Source: Pseudoalteromonas sp. T1lg75 (lineage in GTDB: Bacteria; Pseudomonadota; Gammaproteobacteria; Enterobacterales; Alteromonadaceae). Taken from it: 64,000 nucleotides of DNA. The translations under genes were made by a program, and so were the position numbers. Below, piece by piece: positions 39,574-47,835 of this stretch (the stretch's first letter is position 1; every line of letters begins with the position of its first letter). The stretch covers positions 184,259-248,258 of the forward strand of contig NZ_PQCD01000062.1 of NCBI RefSeq assembly GCF_002964705.1. The letters run 5' to 3'. The notes below the pieces were generated by a model, which did no database searches, was not told the DNA's origin, and saw only the letters and a list, made by a program, of their open reading frames with translations.

Positions 39574-40098
39574 ATGAAATTGACAGGTTTGCTATTAGCA
39601 ATTTTTTTACTGAGCCCCTGGGCTTACGGCGAAGAAGCAAACCCTGTCATTAAAGACTTTGGTTACTTTTACCAAGTGCCAAAGCATGCCGCCATCACCC
39701 CGGATACCCGCTTTAAAATTGCCTTCGATGTGGCCCCTGCGGCCAAAGCCGGTGAGCAGAACAACCACATTAACTCCCTGGCACGCTTTATCAATATGCA
39801 TGTTGCGCATGGGGTTAAACCAGAAAATATTGAATTAGCTCTGGTTGTTCATGGTGGCGCCTCGGTCGATGTATTAAGCAATAAATACTACCAAGAACGT
39901 TTTGGGGTCGATAACAAAAACCAGGCCTTGCTCAGACAGTTACTGGATAACAACACCCAAGTCTATGTATGCGGTCAGTCGGCAACCCATTACCAGATCA
40001 GCGCCGAGCAGTTGATCCCCGGCGTACAAATGGCGCTTTCCGCCATGACCGCCCATGCGCAACTGCAGCAACAAGGCTACACAGTAAATCCATTTTAA
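39574..40098 (+). CDS. Exported DsrE-like protein
   Basis: A 174-residue protein with a signal peptide (MKLTGLLLAIFLLSPWAYG). Its mature domain resembles the DsrE/DsrF fold: FKIAFDVAP, ELALVVHGGASVDVL, a helical region, VYVCGQSATHYQ with a cysteine at the usual position, and MALSAMTAHAQLQQQGY. DsrE proteins are sulfur-carrier or sulfur-relay components, usually cytoplasmic; the periplasmic form is of unknown function. ATG 39574 is chosen by the signal peptide; the frame is open upstream through the MITE end. Its natural promoter may have been displaced or supplied by the element. Confidence 0.75.
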   Translation: MKLTGLLLAIFLLSPWAYGEEANPVIKDFGYFYQVPKHAAITPDTRFKIAFDVAPAAKAGEQNNHINSLARFINMHVAHGVKPENIELALVVHGGASVDVLSNKYYQERFGVDNKNQALLRQLLDNNTQVYVCGQSATHYQISAEQLIPGVQMALSAMTAHAQLQQQGYTVNPF

Positions 40099-40197
40099 GG
40101 CTGCCTCCCAGGCGGCCATACTACAACAAGATTATTTTAACTTTCGCGGGGCATCAGCCCTCGCACAACAACAAGTGAAAGGATAGGTAAAATAACT

Positions 40198-42039
40198 ATG
40201 CGCAAGCTAACACTTATCGCCGCAGCCATCAGCGCCACACTGCTGGCCGGTTGTCAAAATACACAAAGCACCAGCACACCGGCCGCAACGCCGGCGCCGG
40301 TACAAGAAGTTGCTCAAAGCGAAGTCGAAAAAGCCAACGCTTTTTTTGAAGAAGTCTTTAATCGCAACATCATGCGTAGCCCTACATTCCAAACTTATAT
40401 GGGTATTAAAAAAGACTATGATAAGTGGGATGACCAAAGCGAAGAGCGCGCCCTAGAAGACCTGGCATTGGCCAAGGCAGATCTGGAGATGCTGAAAACC
40501 ATCGATCGCAACAAGCTTGATGCCACCACTGGGGTGAGCTATGACCTGATGCAGCAAAACCTTGAAGAAAGCATTAATGATTTCCAATGGCGCTACCACA
40601 CCTACCCGGTGAACCAGATGTATGGTACTCACTCCATGGTAGCGGCGTTTTTAATTAACCAGCACAGCATTGCCAATGTGGAAGAAGCCCAGGCGTACAT
40701 CGCCCGTTTAAACGGCGTGCCTAAGCTGTTTGCCCAGTTGGAAGAAAACCTGGAAATCCGAGCCAGCAAGGGCATCATTGCACCTAAGTTCGTGTTCCCT
40801 CATGTGATTGAAGCAAGCCAAAACATCATTACCGGAGCCCCTTTCGGTGGCGATCAGGATTCAACCCTGCTGGCCGACTTTAAACGCAAAATCGATAAAC
40901 TGGAGATAAGCGCAGAGCAAAAACAAGCCCTTATCGCCGAGGCCACCGAAGCCCTTAAGGTGTCGGTTAAGCCGGCTTACGCCAGCCTTATCGGTTACCT
41001 GCAGCAGCTTGAAAAGCGTGCCGATGAGCGCGACGGCGCCTGGAAGTTCCCGGACGGTAAAACCTTCTATAACACCATGCTTGAGCGCACCACCACCACC
41101 GACCTAACGGCAGAGCAAATTCATGCTATCGGTCTTGCCGAGGTGCAGCGCATCCATGATGAAATGCGTGCGATCAAGGAAAAGGTGGGTTTCGAGGGCG
41201 ATCTCAAAGCCTTTATGGAGTTTATGAAAACCGACAAACAGTTCTACTACCCGGATACCCAAGAAGGCCGCGATGCCTACTTGGCCGAAGCGGTACGCGT
41301 AATCGATGATATGAAGAGTCGTTTAGACGAGCTGTTTATCGTTAAGCCTAAGGCAGATTTAACCGTGAAGGCGGTAGAAGCTTTCCGTGAAAAGTCTGCG
41401 GGTAAAGCCTTCTATCAGCAGCCTGCGCCAGATGGCTCACGCCCGGGTGTTTACTATGCCAACCTGTACGATATGGAAGCCATGCCGACCTATCAATTGG
41501 AAGCCCTGGCGTATCACGAAGGGATCCCAGGTCACCATATGCAAATCGCCATTGCCCAAGAGCTTGAAGGCGTGCCTAGCTTCCGTAAGTTTGGCCGCTT
41601 CACCGCCTATACAGAGGGCTGGGGACTCTACTCTGAGCTACTGCCAAAAGAAATGGGCCTATACCAAGACCCTTATTCCGACTTTGGTCGCCTGGCCATG
41701 GAATTATGGCGCGCCTGTCGCCTGGTTGTTGATACCGGTATCCACGCCAAACGTTGGACACGTCAGCAAGGCATCGATTTCTACGTGAACAACACACCGA
41801 ATGCCACCTCGGATGCGGTGAAAATGGTTGAGCGTCATATCGTAATGCCATCGCAAGCCACCGCCTACAAGGTCGGCATGCTGAAGATAGTTGAGCTACG
41901 TGAGCAAGCGAAAAGGGCTCTGGGTGACAAGTTCGATATTCGTCAGTTCCACGACGTGGTATTGAAAAACGGCCCGGTACCGTTAAACCTGCTTGAAGAA
42001 ATGGTGGCCGAATGGGTTGCTAAGAAGCAAGCCGCCTAA
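40198..42039 (+). CDS. DUF885 family lipoprotein, putative metallopeptidase
   Basis: A 613-residue lipoprotein: signal MRKLTLIAAAISATLLAGC gives lipidation at Cys19, followed by a Thr/Pro/Ala-rich linker. The rest is the DUF885 domain. The motif YHEGIPGHHMQ (His440-Glu441 and His446) resembles a gluzincin-type zinc site, and the downstream FTAYTEGWGLYSELLPKEMG supplies a likely third ligand Glu. Family members are thought to be exopeptidases of the periplasm or outer membrane. It is monocistronic and ends at a strong terminator. Confidence 0.85.
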   Translation: MRKLTLIAAAISATLLAGCQNTQSTSTPAATPAPVQEVAQSEVEKANAFFEEVFNRNIMRSPTFQTYMGIKKDYDKWDDQSEERALEDLALAKADLEMLKTIDRNKLDATTGVSYDLMQQNLEESINDFQWRYHTYPVNQMYGTHSMVAAFLINQHSIANVEEAQAYIARLNGVPKLFAQLEENLEIRASKGIIAPKFVFPHVIEASQNIITGAPFGGDQDSTLLADFKRKIDKLEISAEQKQALIAEATEALKVSVKPAYASLIGYLQQLEKRADERDGAWKFPDGKTFYNTMLERTTTTDLTAEQIHAIGLAEVQRIHDEMRAIKEKVGFEGDLKAFMEFMKTDKQFYYPDTQEGRDAYLAEAVRVIDDMKSRLDELFIVKPKADLTVKAVEAFREKSAGKAFYQQPAPDGSRPGVYYANLYDMEAMPTYQLEALAYHEGIPGHHMQIAIAQELEGVPSFRKFGRFTAYTEGWGLYSELLPKEMGLYQDPYSDFGRLAMELWRACRLVVDTGIHAKRWTRQQGIDFYVNNTPNATSDAVKMVERHIVMPSQATAYKVGMLKIVELREQAKRALGDKFDIRQFHDVVLKNGPVPLNLLEEMVAEWVAKKQAA

Positions 42040-42061
42040 TCTTACTATTGAGATTAGAATG

Positions 42062-42097
42062 AAAAAACGCCGGTCAGTGACCGGCGTTTTTTATTTT
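42062..42097. terminator. Bidirectional terminator after DUF885 gene
   Basis: A 13-bp stem (42062-42074 with 42080-42092) of six A, a GC core cgccggt/accggcg and six T serves the DUF885 gene on the plus strand. It also overlaps the stop of the convergent PepSY gene. Confidence 0.92.
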
Positions 42098-43146
42098 CGT
42101 CCCCGCCACATCACCAGCCCGGAAACCACAAAGAATACCGGTAATAGGCTCAGCAACAACCAGAGCACCTGCACTAGGGGCCCGGCAAAATCACCGATAT
42201 GAAACTTGTATTTAAAATTCCATACCTGAGTCGGCAGATTGGCGGCTGCGCCATCGAAACTATTAATCACTTGCGCGCTGTAAGGATTCATCCAGACCCA
42301 GGAATAGGCATGGCTTTCACCAGGCTGTTTGAGGCGCAGCGCCAAAGGCTTTTCCGGGCTTTTAGGGAAATAAATGCGAAACAAGGCAGCTTCCGGAAAC
42401 ACGGCCAGGCCCTTTTTAAATGCCTCTTGGAAGTGCGTTTGCGCCATGGGGGTAATGTCGTCAACCTGAGGGCGGGGTTCAACCTGCCCCGGCAGCACGG
42501 CGTTGACCACAGCCTGTGTCGGCGCCTTCCAGTTAAAGGCAATGCCGGAAAAGGCGATAAGTAGCAAGGGCAAGCAGGTATACACGCCGAGCACATGGTG
42601 CACCTGGCGGTTGATCACCCGGGCCTTGGCGCGTCGGTTTATCTTCAGACGTTTTAAGCGTTGCTTGGGCTTGGCCCAGAGATAAAAACCGACCAAGAGC
42701 ACCAGCATAAAGCCCAGCGCCATGGTTGACACCCAGTTGCGCAGCGGCATTTTGCCCTCACCGTCGCGCCATAATAACCAGCGATGCAGACCCATGGTAA
42801 AGCCGTACAAGGTGTCGTAATAATCGTAGCTATGCAGTACCTCTCCCGTGCTTGGCTCCAGGCTCGCATAACTGCCATCGGCCAGCCTTGCCTGCCAGGC
42901 CCAGCGGCTATCTTCTTCTATACTGATAAACTCTATCTTTTGCCCGCTCTGCTCCTGTACTTTTTGATACAGGGTATCCAGATCCAAGGGCGCCTCTGAT
43001 GTGGCGCGCTGCCACAGCTCAGGATTCACCGCCAGTTGGATATCCTTGGCATAGATCAAAAGCGCCCCGGTGAGTGACATCAGCACTAAAAAAACGCTGA
43101 TCACCAGCGCCAGGGTCAAATGAATTTTTCGTGCTACGCGTTTCAA
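42091..43146 (-). CDS. PepSY-associated membrane protein, iron-regulated
   Basis: A 351-residue inner-membrane protein of the PepSY-associated TM (PiuB/FoxB-like) family. It has an N-terminal helix (LALVISVFLVLMSLTGALLI), two periplasmic PepSY-type regions (one with LYGFTMGLHRWLLW) and helices near residues 140-160, 190-205 and 325-345. It ends VMWRGRK. Such proteins are often ferric-siderophore reductases or accessories. A near-consensus Fur box lies 39 bases upstream of the start, which supports iron regulation. It appears monocistronic. Confidence 0.85.
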   Translation of the reverse strand: MKRVARKIHLTLALVISVFLVLMSLTGALLIYAKDIQLAVNPELWQRATSEAPLDLDTLYQKVQEQSGQKIEFISIEEDSRWAWQARLADGSYASLEPSTGEVLHSYDYYDTLYGFTMGLHRWLLWRDGEGKMPLRNWVSTMALGFMLVLLVGFYLWAKPKQRLKRLKINRRAKARVINRQVHHVLGVYTCLPLLLIAFSGIAFNWKAPTQAVVNAVLPGQVEPRPQVDDITPMAQTHFQEAFKKGLAVFPEAALFRIYFPKSPEKPLALRLKQPGESHAYSWVWMNPYSAQVINSFDGAAANLPTQVWNFKYKFHIGDFAGPLVQVLWLLLSLLPVFFVVSGLVMWRGRK

Positions 43147-43184
43147 ACTGCAATTCCATTGGCTAACAACCGGGGTAGTTTAAA

Positions 43185-43199
43185 TGATAATTAGTATCA
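43185..43199. promoter_or_regulatory. Fur box upstream of PepSY gene
   Basis: The 15-base core tgataattagtatca matches the 7-1-7 Fur consensus (TGATAATnATTATCA) at all but one position. It lies inside a perfect 11-bp inverted repeat (43179-43189 with 43195-43205), 39 bases before the minus-strand PepSY start. Iron-replete Fur would repress that gene. Confidence 0.85.
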
Positions 43200-43205
43200 T
43201 TTAAA

Positions 43206-43703
43206 CTTTTTGAGATGATTCTATCAATTAGTGCGTTAATTTAGCCTGGCGAATTAACCATAAGAGCTGTAATTATGGTGGCGACGGCACCTAAGAGCCC
43301 CTAAACGCTCCGACATTGCATCAATTCCCTAATGGACTTCGGGAAATGAATCGAACCAGCATGAATAGGATAGCCCTAGGCCTGCTTTCATCAGCTTGGT
43401 GCGAGCTATCACTCCTCTCGTATGTCGTTTCGGATGCAATGTAAGGGGGATAACACCAAACCACTGCAAGCCAAAAAGGAGCATCTTTTTATATTGAAAA
43501 TAGGATGGAGGTTTGCGAATTTCAGGATTTCTTAAAGAGAACCCCGTGCGCCATTTTGCCCTGGGAATTAAGGCAAACCGCTCTAAGCACAGAACTAGTA
43601 AGCGATACCGCTTATATGGTACAAGGTAAGTTAAAAAAATGAGACAGGTTTAGATAAAATTCTGCCTCTCAATAATAACTTTTTATATTTTAAGGAAGAA
43701 ATA
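43206..43703. other. Gene-poor accessory stretch upstream of orphan lipoprotein
   Basis: About 500 bases without a recognisable gene. It holds a perfect 10-bp inverted repeat (acattgcatc 43313-43322, gatgcaatgt 43433-43442) spaced by 110 bases. There are two short plus-strand ORFs, 43361-43444 (27 codons) and 43505-43642 (45 codons, MEVCEFQDFL...), neither with a well-spaced ribosome site. The right end is AT-rich and leads to a strong Shine-Dalgarno for the next gene. It may be the remnant of an inserted element. Confidence 0.5.
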
Positions 43704-44174
43704 ATGAAAAAAATTTGCACCTTGAGTTTAGCTTTAACCCTAGCCGGCTGCGCATCTACCGATTACTCTGAATTTGATATGAGCACCGCCGCTCTCTCTA
43801 ATATTGTGGTCAAAGAAAAAGCCGAGTTAGAGCAAAGAAAACACGAGATTCAAGTTTCTTTTGACTATGTAATCAATGGGTTTCATGCAGATGAAAACTT
43901 ATATCATTGCTCGGTACAATTTTTGAATACAGATGGCACATCGATGACCAGCATTAAGGGCAGAAAACTACCATGTCGCATAGACGCTTCCGAAGGAAAC
44001 ATATCAATTAACTGGCCATCGCCACTCGATAAAAGCCGGAATTCACCTAAAGAGGTTTTATCTACAATTAAATACCCTGTTGAATATTTTGTTGCCATCC
44101 ACCAAAAAACTGGAGTTAAAACCAACAACATAATTGGGAAATCCGACGTAATTTTGAGCAAAATTAAAATATAA
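43704..44174 (+). CDS. Orphan lipoprotein of unknown function
   Basis: A 156-residue protein with lipoprotein signal MKKICTLSLALTLAGC (lipidation at Cys16) and a mature part that I do not recognise. Two further cysteines (YHCSVQF, LPCRID) could form a disulfide. It has clearly lower GC and a different codon choice from its neighbours (many AAA, ATT, TTA), suggesting recent transfer. AAGGAAG lies seven bases before the ATG. A hairpin follows directly. Confidence 0.75.
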   Translation: MKKICTLSLALTLAGCASTDYSEFDMSTAALSNIVVKEKAELEQRKHEIQVSFDYVINGFHADENLYHCSVQFLNTDGTSMTSIKGRKLPCRIDASEGNISINWPSPLDKSRNSPKEVLSTIKYPVEYFVAIHQKTGVKTNNIIGKSDVILSKIKI

Positions 44175-44180
44175 GTTTTA

Positions 44181-44208
44181 AAAGAGGGAGTCGAACCACT
44201 CCCTCTTT
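44181..44208 (+). terminator. Hairpin after orphan lipoprotein
   Basis: An 11-bp perfect stem (44181-44191 with 44198-44208) with a 6-base loop begins six bases after the stop. The right arm ends in ttt. Another hairpin (44255-44262 with 44270-44277) follows 46 bases later. Confidence 0.75.
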
Positions 44209-44363
44209 GGTTGCCGTCCCCGGCCTTTCGCTGGCTCAAGGCGTTCGCTTGCTAAAAATAGTTCATCGGACTATTTTCTTAACGCGCTCACCCAACGCGA
44301 CATGAACTAACCTCTGTGCAAGAAATTCATCCCTGAAGGTGCCTTCTTGTCAGCGTCCTGACA

Positions 44364-45029
44364 TCAGTCCACCAAATAATACTCAACGGTACTGACCACC
44401 CTCACCTTCTTCAGGTGCGGCGAGCTTGAATCCCTATTGCTAATACTAAACTGCCCTTGGCGCGCCGATTTAATCTTACCGAGTGTCGAGTCCGAGTCGC
44501 GGGCAAATTTAAGCGCCACTTCGCGGGCGTTGCGGGTCGCCTGCTCTATCATCTGCGGCTTGATATCGTTTAAACCGGTAAACAGGTATTCGATACGGTT
44601 AGTGTAACGGTCACCGCCGATGGCAATGCCCTGCTTGGCCAACTCACCGATCTGGCTGCTGGCATGGCGCACCTGATTAGGGCTTTGGCTGTACACCGAC
44701 ATATTGGCGCTAACCAGATAGCGCAGGCCGACCTGCTCCGAGCCATACTGCTGCGCCTTTTTATCGACCACGGTCACCTGGCCGAAGGAGATCTCCTCGT
44801 CACTAAAGCCATGCAGCTTTAAAAATGCCACCACCGCATCTTGTTTTTGTTGCACCGCGGCGGTGACCTCTTCGAGCTGCTCACCGGCCTCGGTAAAAAC
44901 GATGGGCCAAATGGCGGTGTCCGCCTGTACCTGCTGCTCCGCTAATCCCTTCACCACCACGGTGCGATCCATGGCCTTAAACTCGACGATGGCATTGCTG
45001 AGTAAGATACCTATGGAGGCCAGCCCCAA
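44364..45029 (-). CDS. SIMPL domain (YggE-like) membrane-anchored protein
   Basis: A periplasmic SIMPL/YggE-like protein of about 221 residues, with VVVKGLAEQQVQADTAIWPI, VAFLKLHGFSDEEI and LKFARDSDSTLGKIKSARQG. The family is associated with oxidative-stress tolerance but has no proven activity. The frame begins with an N-terminal membrane anchor (GLASIGILLSNAIVEF) at a TTG (45029). The same frame is open further upstream (AYHILPAFLLALGLAS) but has no start codon. A well-placed AAGGAAG and ATG (45079) lie upstream in another frame. One missing A in the run at 45070-45073 would explain this; see findings. Confidence 0.75.
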   Translation of the reverse strand: MGLASIGILLSNAIVEFKAMDRTVVVKGLAEQQVQADTAIWPIVFTEAGEQLEEVTAAVQQKQDAVVAFLKLHGFSDEEISFGQVTVVDKKAQQYGSEQVGLRYLVSANMSVYSQSPNQVRHASSQIGELAKQGIAIGGDRYTNRIEYLFTGLNDIKPQMIEQATRNAREVALKFARDSDSTLGKIKSARQGQFSISNRDSSSPHLKKVRVVSTVEYYLVD

Positions 45030-45147
45030 GGCCAGGAGAAAAGCGGGTAAAATATGATATGCGTTATACTTTTATGCATTGATGCTTCCTTTTTGCAGCA
45101 AGTATGAGACTATATTTCGGTATCCAGTGTACCAAAACGAGTAAGCT

Positions 45148-47835
45148 ATGAGCGTAAAACGCATTAGTCAGTTCTTCAACCCTAAATCCATAGCTGTTGT
45201 CGGCGCCTCAAACAATCCCATGCGCCCGGGCTACATTGTGATGCGCAACCTGCTACAGGGTGGCTTTAACGGCCCCATTATGCCGGTCACCCCCAAATAT
45301 GAGGCGGTACACGGAGTGCTGGCCTACGCCGATATCGCGGCGCTACCGCAAACACCGGACATTGCCATTATCTGCACCAACAAGGCCACCTTGTTGCCAC
45401 TGATCAGCGACCTTGCCAAACAAGGCTGCCGCAACGTCATCGTGGTCGCGGCGGGCCTTAGCGAAGAACAAAAAACCGAATTACAACAACATTGTAAAGC
45501 TCAGCAGGTCAACCTGATGGGGCCCAATTGTTTGGGTCTGATGATCCCCCACCTAGGCGTCAATGCCAGTTTTTCCCATACCGTGACCCGCCCCGGCAAG
45601 GTCGCCTTTATTTCTCAGTCGGCGGCGGTGTGTTCGACCATTTTGGATTGGGCACAACATAAGGATATTGGTTTTTCTTACTTTATCTCGGTGGGCGACT
45701 GCCTCGATATCGACTTTGGTGAATTACTGGACTTTCTAGGCCGCGACGCCCGCACCAAGGCAGTGCTGTTATACATTGATAATCTTAAAGATATTCGTGG
45801 CTTTATTTCCGCAGCCCGGGCCGCCGCCTTTAGTAAACCGGTGATCGTCATTAAAACCGGACGCACCGACGCCGGCGCGCAGGCAGCACTGGCGCACACC
45901 GGCGGAGCCAGTGGCTGCGATGCGGTCTACGACGCCCTGATCCAGCGCGCCGGTATGCTGCGGGTAAACGATTTACGCGAATTGTTTGCCGCCACGCAAA
46001 CGCTGGCCCTGCACCCGAAACTGCTTAAGGTCGAACCCCTGTGCATTTTGACCAATGGCGGTGGCCCGGCGGTGATGGCGGTGGACAGCCTGGTGCAAAG
46101 CTCGGGCAAGCTCTGTGAGCTTAGCGAAACCACCTTGCAGGCATTAAACGAGGTGATCCCGCAGGCGGACAGCACCCAGAATCCGGTGGATATTTTCGGC
46201 GACTCCGACCCCCAGCGTTATCAGCAGGCACTAAAAATTCTTCTTGAGGCCAAGGAGGTGGAAAACCTGCTGATCATTCACACCCCTTCGGCATTGGCAC
46301 CGAGCGCCGACTATGCCCGCATCATAGTCGACACCTTGGCACAAATCGATGCCCGCAAGCGCCCCTTTGTGATGACCAATTTTATGGGTGAAGACGCCGC
46401 CTATGAGGCCCGGCGTATCTGCGCCCAGGGCGGCATTCCCACCTATCGCACCCCGGAGGGCGCGGTCGGTGCCTATATGCATTTGATCAATTACCGCCGT
46501 AACCAAAAACACCTGACGCAAACCCCGGAGTCCATTGTCGATGAGCTGGACATCCAGGTCGACGCCGCCCAGGCGGCGATCAGCGCCCACCTCAGTCGCG
46601 ACGAGCACTACCTCAGCACCCATCAGGCGGCACCACTATTGGCCTATTACGGTATAGATACGGTGGAGACCCATATTGCCACGACTCCAAGTGAGGCTGC
46701 GGAAGTAGCCGCCGAATGCGGCTTCCCCGTGGTGCTCAAGCTGATCAGTCCCGACATCGCCAGTAAATCAGAGGTCGGCGGCGTGGTACTTAACCTCAGC
46801 GATGAGCAGGAAGTGGAGCAAGCGGCATTTGCCATCTTGCTGCGCATTAACCAGGTGTATCCCGAAGCTCGCATCGACGGCTTTGCCATTCAGCCCATGG
46901 CGCCGCGCGCCGGCGCCCATGAACTACGCATTGCGATAAAAACCGATCCCCAGTTTGGTCCGGTAATTCTGCTCGGCGAAGCCGGCAGTGCCCTCGATTA
47001 CTCCCAGGCCGCGGTGGCCTTACCGCCGCTGAATATGAACCTGGCCAAGTATTTAATCGCCAATGCTCAGGATAAGGGCGTGCTTAAAGAGCGCACCTTG
47101 CCAGAAAAGGTCGACAAGTATCGCTTATGCGCCCTGCTGACCCGGGTGTCACAGTTAATCGTCGACCAGCCCGATATCCACAGCCTGGAGCTAAACCCCT
47201 TACTGGCCACCCAGGGCCAGTTTTTGGTACTCGACGCCAGCATAGGGATCAGCCGCTATCAACGCCTTGCCCATCGCAAGCGCCTGGCCATTCGCCCCTA
47301 CCCGAAAGAACTGGAACGCTGGGTCACGCTTAAAGACGGCTCCGAAGCGCTGCTGCGCCCGATACGCCCGGAAGATGAGCAAGCCCACCGTCGCTTCGAC
47401 GAGTCGCTTAGCAAGGAAGACAGATATCGGCGCTTTTTCGGCGAAATGCCGCACTTTAGTCATGAGCAGTTGGCAAAGATGACGCAAATCGACTATGACA
47501 GAGAAATGGCCTTTATCGTCACCCGCAAACATCAGGGTGAAAACGTCACCTTGGGGGTGTCCCGAGTACTCATGGATCCGGATAACCAGGTCGGAGAGTT
47601 TGCCATAGTGGTCGGCTCCCAAGCTCAGGGGCTGGGTTTGGGGCGTATTCTGCTTGGCGCCGCCATCGACTATTGCCGGCACCAGGGCGTTGGCAGTATC
47701 GAGGGCATGACGCTGTGGGAGAACACTGGCATGATAGAACTGGCCCGTAAGTTAGGGTTTACTATCACCCGTGACTTTGAAGAAGGGACCATTCATATGC
47801 GTCGCGTACTCAATGAAAGAACACAAGATGATTAA
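45148..47835 (+). CDS. patZ: Protein lysine acetyltransferase PatZ-like
   Basis: An 895-residue PatZ (YfiQ/Pka)-type enzyme. It has an N-terminal NDP-forming acyl-CoA synthetase-like part: CoA-binding domain with FFNPKSIAVVGASNNPMRPG, succinyl-CoA-synthetase flavodoxin-like domain with FISQSAAVC and HTGGASG, and an ATP-grasp region. A C-terminal GNAT domain (about residues 725-885, with QGLGLGRILLGAAIDYCR) follows. In enterics this enzyme acetylates and inactivates acetyl-CoA synthetase and many other proteins. The stop overlaps the start of a downstream ion channel. Confidence 0.9.
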   Translation: MSVKRISQFFNPKSIAVVGASNNPMRPGYIVMRNLLQGGFNGPIMPVTPKYEAVHGVLAYADIAALPQTPDIAIICTNKATLLPLISDLAKQGCRNVIVVAAGLSEEQKTELQQHCKAQQVNLMGPNCLGLMIPHLGVNASFSHTVTRPGKVAFISQSAAVCSTILDWAQHKDIGFSYFISVGDCLDIDFGELLDFLGRDARTKAVLLYIDNLKDIRGFISAARAAAFSKPVIVIKTGRTDAGAQAALAHTGGASGCDAVYDALIQRAGMLRVNDLRELFAATQTLALHPKLLKVEPLCILTNGGGPAVMAVDSLVQSSGKLCELSETTLQALNEVIPQADSTQNPVDIFGDSDPQRYQQALKILLEAKEVENLLIIHTPSALAPSADYARIIVDTLAQIDARKRPFVMTNFMGEDAAYEARRICAQGGIPTYRTPEGAVGAYMHLINYRRNQKHLTQTPESIVDELDIQVDAAQAAISAHLSRDEHYLSTHQAAPLLAYYGIDTVETHIATTPSEAAEVAAECGFPVVLKLISPDIASKSEVGGVVLNLSDEQEVEQAAFAILLRINQVYPEARIDGFAIQPMAPRAGAHELRIAIKTDPQFGPVILLGEAGSALDYSQAAVALPPLNMNLAKYLIANAQDKGVLKERTLPEKVDKYRLCALLTRVSQLIVDQPDIHSLELNPLLATQGQFLVLDASIGISRYQRLAHRKRLAIRPYPKELERWVTLKDGSEALLRPIRPEDEQAHRRFDESLSKEDRYRRFFGEMPHFSHEQLAKMTQIDYDREMAFIVTRKHQGENVTLGVSRVLMDPDNQVGEFAIVVGSQAQGLGLGRILLGAAIDYCRHQGVGSIEGMTLWENTGMIELARKLGFTITRDFEEGTIHMRRVLNERTQDD

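Noticed and set aside
43361..43444. 27-codon ORF ending inside the 10-bp inverted repeat
   Set aside because: No Shine-Dalgarno and no family resemblance; more likely chance within an element remnant.
43505..43642. 45-codon ORF (MEVCEFQDFL...) upstream of the orphan lipoprotein
   Set aside because: No correctly spaced ribosome site (AGG touches the ATG), no recognisable motif, and it lies in a stretch with other non-coding signs. Kept only as a remark in the region entry.
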